A stretch of 5,145 nt of DNA from assembly GCA_903835275.1 (NCBI GenBank), contig CAILMK010000561.1, positions 1-5,145 of the forward strand, written 5' to 3'. A program made the position numbers and the translations under genes. The stretch's first letter is position 1. Every line of letters starts with the position of its first letter. The notes under the pieces are model-generated. The model made no database searches and was not told where the DNA came from. It was given only the letters and a program-made list of their open reading frames with translations. Positions 1 to 5,145 of the stretch are shown here, piece by piece. This stretch comes from an uncultured bacterium. GTDB lineage: Bacteria; Bacteroidota; Bacteroidia; CAILMK01.

Positions 1-19
1 AAGAAAATTCCCCTTTTTG

Positions 20-101
20 TACCCGGAGCCGGAGTCGAACCGGCACAGATTGCTCTACTAGTGTTTGAGACTAGCGCGTCTACCGGTTCCGCCATCCGGG
101 C
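20..101 (-). tRNA. tRNA-Leu (anticodon CAA)
   Basis: A complete class II tRNA cloverleaf reads on the minus strand. The acceptor stem has seven pairs (GCCCGGA with TCCGGGT, the first being G-U). The D arm begins GCGGAACCGGTAGACGC. The anticodon stem CTAGT/ACTAG closes the seven-base loop CTCAAAC, giving anticodon CAA at 67-65, which reads the Leu codon UUG. A short variable arm (AGA-GCAA-TCT) has a GNRA-type tetraloop, and the T arm is GCCGG-TTCGACT-CCGGC. Position 20 supplies A73, the discriminator expected for leucine tRNA. The next base is C followed by an A-run, so the 3' CCA is not encoded and must be added by the CCA-adding enzyme. No terminator is visible in the 19 bases left downstream. 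Identity is secure; the 3' end could be set one base differently. Confidence 0.97.
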
Positions 102-109
102 TAGAGCCG

Positions 110-140
110 CAAAGATAGGAAAAAAACGTAATAGCGTGAA
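110..140 (-). promoter_or_regulatory. Bacteroidota-type promoter for tRNA-Leu
   Basis: On the minus strand TATCTTTG lies at 117-110, an exact match to the Bacteroidota -7 consensus TAnnTTTG recognised by the primary sigma factor of that phylum. It ends eight bases before the first tRNA nucleotide, so transcription would start at or just before the mature 5' end. The spacer is T-rich. The -33 position (about 137-140) carries TTCA-like sequence rather than the consensus TTTG, so the upstream box is weak. The element supports independent transcription of the tRNA. Confidence 0.65.
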
Positions 141-181
141 TATGTAATGACGTAATAACGGGAAATCGTATTAAAGGAAAG

Positions 182-217
182 AAAAAACCCTTAATTACTC
201 AATTTTCAATAACTTAA
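182..217 (-). terminator. Weak candidate intrinsic terminator after the dxr-rseP operon
   Basis: Starting three bases after the stop codon of the exported-protein gene, the minus strand can fold TTAAGTTATT against GAGTAATTAA. This gives nine pairs with one bulged G and one G-U wobble, around an eight-base loop. GGG and six T residues follow. The stem is almost purely A/U, and the GGG separates it from the T-run, so it is a poor classical terminator. Its position at the end of the operon, ahead of a separately promoted tRNA, makes termination here plausible. Confidence 0.42.
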
Positions 218-220
218 TAA

Positions 221-1009
221 CTACTTCAGTGATGGCTTGATTTCCTGAAGGATCATTCCTGAGAGATCGGGTAGGGTACCTTTCATAATCTCCTGGGCAT
301 TATTGGTGGAACTTTGATAGGTAATGCAGACTACGCCGCCATCCTTGAATTTGCCCTTTGCATCCAGCAGGGTATAATGAACATACATATCACGGGTTGA
401 AATATTGCCATGCATTTCCACGCAATCCTTAAAATGGGTTTCCATTTCAAAATGATCTATGAAAAGAACGTAATTTACTTCGTAACTGCTTACGACTTTC
501 TGATAAGTAGCAGTATCCCTGAATGACACCTTGAAATAACGGTGTTTTTTAAGGTTTGGCTTGGCAGGATTCAGGTATTCGGGTTCGTTTTTCCTACTTC
601 CTATTTTTGTAAAAAAATTTTTATTGGCAGTTTCAGTGCTTTTGCGGTAATAGGCGAGGAGTGGCTTTTCCTCCAGGGAGTAATTGGCAATGGAATACAA
701 TACATCCACATCGCTTTTTTTCTTGGAGGTGGAGATTTCTGAAACGGTATCTGAAGGATAATTCCCGTATAGTTTATCGAGCATACTGCCCGCCACACCC
801 ATCCGTATATGTTTCACCAGTTCGCCGGGAGTCATATTACTTGCCTGGCAAATGAACTGGTCATTATCATTAAAATACATGGACGTACTAAAAGGAATTA
901 CCAATATACCGCCTTTGGATGCCTTATCAATCTTTTCACTATTGGATTTCATGGATAGAAATGCAAGTACTGAAATTGAGAGAACAAGATATTTGAAGGC
1001 AATTTTCAT
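221..1009 (-). CDS. Exported protein of unknown function, coupled to rseP
   Basis: This encodes 262 residues. The start at 1009 is preferred over an in-frame ATG at 1042 because it puts a signal peptide at the very N-terminus (MKIAFKYLVLSISVLAFLSM: one early Lys, a hydrophobic core, then a polar stretch) and leaves four bases after the rseP stop instead of an overlap. No lipobox cysteine is present, so a periplasmic or surface-exposed soluble protein is more likely than a lipoprotein. A strand-like ILVIPF lies at residues 35-40, a helical stretch at about 60-80, a Lys/Ser-rich polar region at about 90-155, YVLFIDHFEMET at 180-191, and HYTLLDAKGKFKDGG at about 211-225. That order recalls the CsgG/LpoB/DUF799-like envelope proteins, but this is only an impression of topology. 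Three cysteines (54, 196, 228) remain in the mature part. I do not recognise a named family. Expression is presumably by read-through from dxr-rseP, as no promoter was seen. Confidence 0.85.
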   Translation of the reverse strand: MKIAFKYLVLSISVLAFLSMKSNSEKIDKASKGGILVIPFSTSMYFNDNDQFICQASNMTPGELVKHIRMGVAGSMLDKLYGNYPSDTVSEISTSKKKSDVDVLYSIANYSLEEKPLLAYYRKSTETANKNFFTKIGSRKNEPEYLNPAKPNLKKHRYFKVSFRDTATYQKVVSSYEVNYVLFIDHFEMETHFKDCVEMHGNISTRDMYVHYTLLDAKGKFKDGGVVCITYQSSTNNAQEIMKGTLPDLSGMILQEIKPSLK

Positions 1010-1013
1010 GTAT

Positions 1014-2330
1014 TTATCTGAAGATATCGTTGTAAAAGGCAAAGCCCATTAATAATACAAGGAGGGATATTCCCACAATCTGTGCAATTTCCAGGACTTT
1101 ATAACTTACTGCTTTTCCGCGGAAAAGCTCGATCAGTAAAAAGATCACGTATCCTCCGTCAAGGGCAGGAATAGGAAGGAAGTTAAAAAATGCAAGCATC
1201 ATGGAAAGCATACCCGTAAGTGCCCAGAATCTTTGCCAGATCCATGTAGGACCATAGAAATTTGCAATTCCGATAAAACTATGAAGTGAGTTAGAAGGCA
1301 GGTCACCTGTGATCATTTTCTTTATTGCAAGTACATTCAATACAACGCCGTCAATAGCTTTGGTGGAGCCCATCACAAATGATTTCCCCAGACTATAATA
1401 TTCTGTGGATTTCTTCAGGTCACTTTCAATTTGGAATCCAATGCGTCCGCTGGTATCAATATCTGCATGCAAAATCATTTCTTTATGATCGGGTCCGCGC
1501 GTAATTTTCACGGCCGCATTCTTGCCTTTATTGGCATGAAGTTCAGCCGTCAATTCATCAAAATAATGTACCGGTTTATCATTTATTGCAATGATGTGAT
1601 CTTCTTTCTGAAGCCCAGCTTTTTCAGCACCTGATTTCGGAGCTATATCACCCACATGAAAAGGAGTGCGTGCACCTGCAAATTCCATTTCCGTGGATAT
1701 TCTCTTGCCAAAGTTATCCGGCAGTATAATGTCTTTTTCAACGCTATCTCTTCTTATGTGTAGAACCACTCCTTTTTTCAAAAGAAAATCAGGATTTTTT
1801 TGTGGGGTAAGGTCATCATCGCGTTTAACTTCCCTGCCATTCACTGAAAGGATCATGTCACCATTTTGAAGCCCTACATCTTTTCCAAGTGCATTCACCT
1901 CTACGCCGTATTTCATGTCTGACGCTGCAATAAATTTTTCACCGTAGTGCCATGAATAGAGTGTGAATATAAGGATACCGAGGATGACATTCATAATTAT
2001 GCCACCGAGTATTACAATAAGTCTTTGCCAAACGGGTTTGGAGCGGAATTCCCATGGTTCAGCTGGTTTGCTGATGAATTCCTTATCCATGCTTTCGTCA
2101 ATCATTCCTGCAATCTTTACATAACCGCCTAAAGGAAGCCATCCGATGCCATATTCTGTTTCACCACGCTTAAAGCTGAATAACTTTACTCCACCGGCAT
2201 CGAAAAAAAGAAAAAACTTTTCCACTTTGATCCCGAAGGCCCGTGCCGCCATGAAGTGACCGAGTTCGTGAATGATAACTAAAATAGACAACCCTGAAAT
2301 AAGTTGTCCTGCTTTGATTAATATGTCCAT
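1014..2330 (-). CDS. rseP: RseP-type site-2 zinc metalloprotease (M50)
   Basis: This 438-residue inner-membrane protease would cut transmembrane segments of anti-sigma factors and possibly leftover signal peptides, the known role of the RseP/S2P family. The zinc site HELGH is at residues 21-25 (ligands H21 and H25, catalytic E22) in the first membrane helix. The third ligand is D391 in NFLPIPALDGG, in a C-terminal helix. GYVKIAG at 69-75 matches the conserved membrane-associated beta loop. Two PDZ domains follow the second helix (about 101-126), at roughly 130-205 and 215-300; the second has a clear AGLQKEDHIIAINDKPV core. Further membrane helices are at about 365-385 and 412-435. Length is close to that of E. 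coli RseP. The ATG follows an A-rich AATTTAAAAA leader with no Shine-Dalgarno site, usual in Bacteroidota. It lies 66 bp after dxr and is closely followed by the exported-protein gene. All catalytic residues are intact. Confidence 0.97.
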   Translation of the reverse strand: MDILIKAGQLISGLSILVIIHELGHFMAARAFGIKVEKFFLFFDAGGVKLFSFKRGETEYGIGWLPLGGYVKIAGMIDESMDKEFISKPAEPWEFRSKPVWQRLIVILGGIIMNVILGILIFTLYSWHYGEKFIAASDMKYGVEVNALGKDVGLQNGDMILSVNGREVKRDDDLTPQKNPDFLLKKGVVLHIRRDSVEKDIILPDNFGKRISTEMEFAGARTPFHVGDIAPKSGAEKAGLQKEDHIIAINDKPVHYFDELTAELHANKGKNAAVKITRGPDHKEMILHADIDTSGRIGFQIESDLKKSTEYYSLGKSFVMGSTKAIDGVVLNVLAIKKMITGDLPSNSLHSFIGIANFYGPTWIWQRFWALTGMLSMMLAFFNFLPIPALDGGYVIFLLIELFRGKAVSYKVLEIAQIVGISLLVLLMGFAFYNDIFR

Positions 2331-2357
2331 TTTTTAAATTTCTATGATGTTGTTAAC

Positions 2358-2380
2358 GGATTTTCCTTTTGGTAAAATCC
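2358..2380 (-). other. Hairpin in the dxr-rseP intergenic gap
   Basis: On the minus strand GGATTTT pairs perfectly with AAAATCC seven bases at a time. Inside, CC and GG can add two pairs around an AAAA loop, with one bulged A. The hairpin starts 17 bases after the dxr stop and ends 28 bases before the rseP start. No T-run follows on the minus strand, so it is not a usual intrinsic terminator for dxr. It could act in mRNA processing, in protecting the dxr 3' end, or in setting relative rseP expression. No function is shown by the sequence alone. Confidence 0.55.
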
Positions 2381-2396
2381 ATAAGTTTTTTAAATA

Positions 2397-3563
2397 TTAT
2401 TTTCCTATGAGTTCTTTTGTATAAATCCTGGTATCGTAATCGGTAGCTATGTAATCATCCAGTGAAGGTTCTTTGACAAAGCTGATTATTTCCATACTTT
2501 TTTCAATCACTTCCGGAATATTAAGGAAGTTGATCTTCTCATGCAAAAATGCTTCAACGGCAATTTCGTTTGCAGCGTTCATTATGCAGGGAAGGTTACC
2601 GCCTTTTTTCATGGCTTCAAATGCAAGGCCAATATTCCTGAATGTTTTTGTATCGGGTTGTTCAAAGGTAAGGTTCGGATAATCCATAAATGAAAAGCGT
2701 GGAAAATTACTTTTCAGCCTTTTGGGAAATCCCAGTGCGTATTGAATGGGAAGACGCATATCAGGCAAGCCGAGTTGCGCTTTTATGGACCCGTCGGCAA
2801 ACTGTACCAGTGAATGAACAATGCTTTGAGGGTGTATTACGATTTCAATTTGTTCCGGTTCCAAACCAAATAACCACTTGGCTTCAATCACCTCGAGGCC
2901 CTTATTCATCATGGTAGCGGAATCGATGGTTACTTTCTGACCCATTGTCCAGTTGGGATGTTTGAGGGCATCGGATTTCTTTACTTTTTCAAGTGAGCTC
3001 AGATTATATCCCCTGAAAGGGCCGCCGGATGCTGTCAGGATTATTTTTTCCACCGGATTGTGGTTTTCACCAACAAGACATTGGAATATGGCAGAATGCT
3101 CAGAATCCACAGGAATAATCGCGGAACGGTATTTAACCGCCAGTGAACTGATGAGTTCCCCCGCAACAACCAACGTTTCTTTATTGGCGAGCGCAATGAC
3201 CTTTCCAGCTTCTATGGCTTTGATGGTGGATCGCAATCCTGCAAACCCTACCATGGCGGTAAGAACTACATCTACATCATCGGATTGGACGATCTGGTCT
3301 ATGGATTCGCTTCCTGCAAAAACCTTGATGGGTTGGTCGGCAAGAGCTTCTTTTACCTGAAGGTAAAAGTTCTCATTGGATATTACTACGGAGTTTGGCT
3401 GAAATTTGATGGCTTGCGCGATCAAAAGTTCATAGCTATTGTTGGCAGTAAGTACAGATACCTCGAAATGCTCCGGATGCTGGTCAATTACTTCCAGTGC
3501 CTGCCTGCCGATGGATCCGGTAGAACCCAGTATTGCTATGCGCCTTTTTTTTCCTTCCTGCAT
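2397..3563 (-). CDS. dxr: 1-deoxy-D-xylulose-5-phosphate reductoisomerase
   Basis: This 388-residue cytoplasmic enzyme converts 1-deoxy-D-xylulose 5-phosphate to 2-C-methyl-D-erythritol 4-phosphate using NADPH and a divalent metal, the first committed step of the MEP isoprenoid pathway. The NADPH-binding loop GSTGSIG is at residues 13-19 and LANKETLV at 125-132. Metal ligands are in PVDSEHS (D153, E155) and E224 of MMNKGLEVIEAKW. The substrate-binding TASGGPF is at 177-183, HPNWTMGQKVTIDSA at 202-216, and HPQSIVHSLVQF with GSIKAQLGLPDMR at about 244-270. The C-terminal helical domain is complete, and the length is typical of the family. The start gives the nucleotide-binding strand (RRIAILGSTG) at the usual distance from the N-terminus; an AGG lies nine bases upstream of the ATG. 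It is probably the first gene of the dxr-rseP-exported protein operon. No key residue is missing. Confidence 0.98.
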   Translation of the reverse strand: MQEGKKRRIAILGSTGSIGRQALEVIDQHPEHFEVSVLTANNSYELLIAQAIKFQPNSVVISNENFYLQVKEALADQPIKVFAGSESIDQIVQSDDVDVVLTAMVGFAGLRSTIKAIEAGKVIALANKETLVVAGELISSLAVKYRSAIIPVDSEHSAIFQCLVGENHNPVEKIILTASGGPFRGYNLSSLEKVKKSDALKHPNWTMGQKVTIDSATMMNKGLEVIEAKWLFGLEPEQIEIVIHPQSIVHSLVQFADGSIKAQLGLPDMRLPIQYALGFPKRLKSNFPRFSFMDYPNLTFEQPDTKTFRNIGLAFEAMKKGGNLPCIMNAANEIAVEAFLHEKINFLNIPEVIEKSMEIISFVKEPSLDDYIATDYDTRIYTKELIGK

Positions 3564-3591
3564 GATTTGGTACCTGTATGCAAATATCCTG

Positions 3592-3599
3592 CAAAACTA
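3592..3599 (-). promoter_or_regulatory. Possible -7 promoter element for the dxr operon
   Basis: TAGTTTTG on the minus strand matches the Bacteroidota -7 consensus TAnnTTTG and ends 28 bases before the dxr ATG, which would give a short 5' leader. The segment lies after the upstream gene's terminator, where a new promoter is expected. No convincing TTTG is found at the -33 distance. The next candidate, GATATTTG at 3588-3581, misses one consensus base. The call is tentative. Confidence 0.4.
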
Positions 3600-3650
3600 C
3601 TAAGAATTAAGCTAATTATGGTTTAAACTGATGGCTAAGTATTTACGGGT

Positions 3651-3682
3651 AAACAAAAAGCGGGGAGCAATTTGCTCCCCGC
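3651..3682 (-). terminator. Strong intrinsic terminator of the T9SS cargo gene
   Basis: On the minus strand GCGGGGAGC pairs with GCTCCCCGC around the five-base loop AAATT. Two further A-T pairs are possible inside that loop. TTTTTGTTT follows directly. This is a textbook GC-rich stem with a T-run, 26 bases after the stop codon. The plus-strand reading has no T-run after the stem, so it works in one direction only. It separates the secreted-protein gene from dxr. Confidence 0.92.
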
Positions 3683-3708
3683 AGTATTGAATATAGATAT
3701 TTTTCCTG

Positions 3709-5145
3709 TTACTGCTTCACGAAGGTTTTTACTGCAAAATCCTTGTCGGTTGAATATTGAAGAAGGTACATACCTGATTTCAAGGTTGAAACATCACATT
3801 TTATCTGGTTGGCGGCGGTATAGTGTGTTTCTGAGATCACCTGTCCGTTCATATTCAAAACCCTGACTGTTGCAGCCTTTGGATCAGGAGCGTTTATTTG
3901 AATGATGAGAACATCATTTGCAGGGTTTGGATACATTCTGATATCGGAAGTGATGGAAACTGCCTTTTCAATGCCGGCAGCCGCACTGTAAACATATGTG
4001 TCTTTAAAATTAAAGGCAGTTCCTGCAATCGCATCAGCTGTCTGGTTAATCAGGGTTAACAGAAAACCGTCAACGTCATAATTATTAACATTTGATGTTA
4101 CATCATTTGTTTGCCACTTGGTTCCTGTTGAAATCTGGCTGGAATCAGTATGAAAGCTTTTATCAGGGTAATATGAATATCCATGACGGGTAGAGTCAAG
4201 AATACCTCCGCTATAGGTAGTAACTACACTGGAACTTACGAGTGAATCCGGAGTATAAACAGTACTTCGGGAGCCGGAATAACCCAACAATCCCGTACTC
4301 CGGTCAACTTGAAATTGATCGAAATATTTTACATAGGGACCCCCAGTGGAAAGAATACCACTTTGCGTACCGAAAGCCACCAGATCAGTCAGGTTTTTGA
4401 TTGGGCTATTGTAATAATATTGCCAGTTTATATTCGCAAAACTATCTATTATCCCACTATCAACGGCAGACATAATTGTAGCGATGACAGGTTGTGACTT
4501 TGGATTCAGAACATAAGTTTCAATCTGAGCTTTTACCCATGAGGATGTTGATCCATGGTAGTTTGACAAAACCATCCCGGTAATCTGATGTGATGCGTTA
4601 TACAAAGTGTCATATTTTGAACCTGAATAGCTTTTCCAGCCACTGCTCGCTGAGGCGGAGTCATAATAATAGCCAATCATATCTCCATTTGAATTGGTTA
4701 CCTTGGTACTCCGGTATTTTGTCAGGTAGCCGCCGGAGTAATTCAAGTTGACAATCTTAACTACCTCGTTTTTAGCATCCACGTAATAGCTATCAATATC
4801 TGTTGTTATCCATTTCCCATTAGTAAATGTTTGGTTGATGGATACTAATGGCATCCAAAAAAAAGCATAATTAACCCGGCTGTTGTTTAGATAATTTCCG
4901 CTTGGCACGAAATTTTTTGAAGTAGTGCGCATGGAATCATTAGCGGTTGAATAGTTTTCAGAAAACATGCTTATGGGTTTTCCTGTATAGTCCCACTTAA
5001 TGAAAACATTCAGAACGGTATCCTTATAAGAGTTTTTACTGTTTACGGAGTTCTGCTCGTAAAACTGGCTTAAGACCTTGTTGGTCTTATCCATGGCATT
5101 TGCCTTGAATGACTGGTGCAAAAGTGGTTGCATCCTTTTCAAAAA
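3709..5145 (-). CDS. T9SS type A sorting-domain secreted protein (5' end off window)
   Basis: The reading frame stays open to the window edge, so this is the C-terminal part, at least 478 codons, of a longer gene. The first codon at 5142 is TTG and the first ATG is at 5133, but neither is followed by a signal peptide. A T9SS cargo needs a Sec signal, so the true start most likely lies beyond 5145. Counting from 5142, the last 75 or so residues form a type A C-terminal sorting domain: MYPNPAND (403-410), a strand-rich VRVLNMNGQVISET (426-439) and LKSGMYLLQYST, ending in KTFVKQ. This domain directs export through the T9SS outer-membrane pore and is then usually cleaved with attachment to surface lipopolysaccharide. 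The rest is rich in Ser, Thr, Tyr, Asn and Gly, looks beta-stranded, and carries degenerate repeats led by Trp or Tyr. No catalytic motif is recognised, so an adhesin, a structural role or a carbohydrate-binding role cannot be told apart. A strong terminator follows. Confidence 0.93.
   Translation of the reverse strand, partial: FLKRMQPLLHQSFKANAMDKTNKVLSQFYEQNSVNSKNSYKDTVLNVFIKWDYTGKPISMFSENYSTANDSMRTTSKNFVPSGNYLNNSRVNYAFFWMPLVSINQTFTNGKWITTDIDSYYVDAKNEVVKIVNLNYSGGYLTKYRSTKVTNSNGDMIGYYYDSASASSGWKSYSGSKYDTLYNASHQITGMVLSNYHGSTSSWVKAQIETYVLNPKSQPVIATIMSAVDSGIIDSFANINWQYYYNSPIKNLTDLVAFGTQSGILSTGGPYVKYFDQFQVDRSTGLLGYSGSRSTVYTPDSLVSSSVVTTYSGGILDSTRHGYSYYPDKSFHTDSSQISTGTKWQTNDVTSNVNNYDVDGFLLTLINQTADAIAGTAFNFKDTYVYSAAAGIEKAVSITSDIRMYPNPANDVLIIQINAPDPKAATVRVLNMNGQVISETHYTAANQIKCDVSTLKSGMYLLQYSTDKDFAVKTFVKQ
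4333..4812 (-). repeat. Degenerate W/Y-led tandem repeats within the T9SS cargo protein
   Basis: Counted from the TTG at 5142, the protein shows successive units of about 28 to 38 residues. Each begins with an aromatic residue after a Gly/Ser/Asn-rich turn: W111 (WITTDIDSYYVDAKNEVVKI), Y139 (YLTKYRSTKVTNSNGDMIGY), W169 (WKSYSGSKYDTLYNASHQIT), W202 (WVKAQIETYVLNPKSQPVIA) and W240 (WQYYYNSPIKNLTDLVAF). Each has a polar strand, a turn with N, D or S, and a hydrophobic strand. The repeat is visible in protein only, not as DNA identity, so the units are old. Unit borders are approximate, and a further diverged copy may start at W343. Confidence 0.5.

Noticed and set aside
1007..1042. Earlier in-frame ATG at 1042 for the exported-protein gene.
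   Set aside because: It would overlap the end of rseP and put eleven polar residues ahead of the signal peptide. The ATG at 1009 gives a normal signal sequence.
2358..2390. Plus-strand intrinsic terminator (hairpin followed by TTTTTT).
   Set aside because: No plus-strand gene or promoter lies upstream, and five bases separate the stem from the T-run. I kept the hairpin only as a possible element of the minus-strand mRNA.
2953..3360. Plus-strand open frame of 135 codons opposite dxr.
   Set aside because: It lies wholly antisense to a well-conserved dxr. Its translation shows no recognisable domain and appears as a by-product of dxr codon use.
3581..3588. GATATTTG as an alternative -7 element for dxr.
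   Set aside because: It lacks the leading TA of the consensus and would leave a very short leader. TAGTTTTG a few bases upstream matches better.
3285..3626. Plus-strand open frame of 113 codons running out of the 5' end of dxr.
   Set aside because: Mostly antisense to the dxr N-terminal coding region, with no domain, signal or credible start region.
1..5145. Search for CRISPR arrays, insertion sequences, terminal inverted repeats, toxin-antitoxin pairs, phage or defence genes, and tRNA-associated integration.
   Set aside because: No regularly spaced direct repeats, transposase or integrase motifs, or duplicated tRNA 3' end were seen. All coding space is taken by housekeeping genes, one exported protein and one secreted protein.

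Overview
The window looks like ordinary chromosomal DNA from a Bacteroidota bacterium, probably a Sphingobacteriia- or Chitinophagia-like lineage. Three things suggest this: a C-terminal type IX secretion (T9SS) sorting domain, TAnnTTTG-type -7 promoter elements (best example upstream of the tRNA), and start codons preceded by A-rich leaders rather than strong Shine-Dalgarno sites. The genus cannot be named from this sequence. Every gene I can support lies on the minus strand, so biological order runs from high to low coordinates.

Layout in transcription order: (1) 5145-3709, the 3' part of a gene for a secreted T9SS cargo protein with degenerate Trp/Tyr-led repeats; its 5' end is off the window. 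It ends in a strong intrinsic terminator (3682-3651). (2) 3563-2397, dxr, encoding 1-deoxy-D-xylulose-5-phosphate reductoisomerase of the MEP isoprenoid pathway, with a possible -7 element just upstream. (3) A 66-bp gap holding a clear hairpin, then 2330-1014, rseP, encoding a site-2 intramembrane metalloprotease with two PDZ domains. (4) Four bases after the rseP stop, 1009-221, a small exported protein of unknown function, followed at once by a weak A/T-rich candidate terminator. (5) 101-20, tRNA-Leu(CAA), with its own Bacteroidota-type -7 element.

dxr, rseP and the small exported protein probably form one transcription unit: they share a strand, have short or near-zero gaps, and are flanked by terminators. 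dxr and rseP are often neighbours in bacteria. The link is one of gene order; the two proteins act in different processes (cytoplasmic isoprenoid precursor synthesis, and membrane proteolysis in envelope-stress signalling). The third gene is the least understood of the three.

I found no CRISPR array, insertion sequence, phage gene, toxin-antitoxin pair or defence system, and no convincing plus-strand gene. Nothing here amounts to a new biological system. The points most worth a second look are the uncharacterised exported protein coupled to rseP, the repeat architecture of the secreted protein, and the dxr-rseP hairpin.
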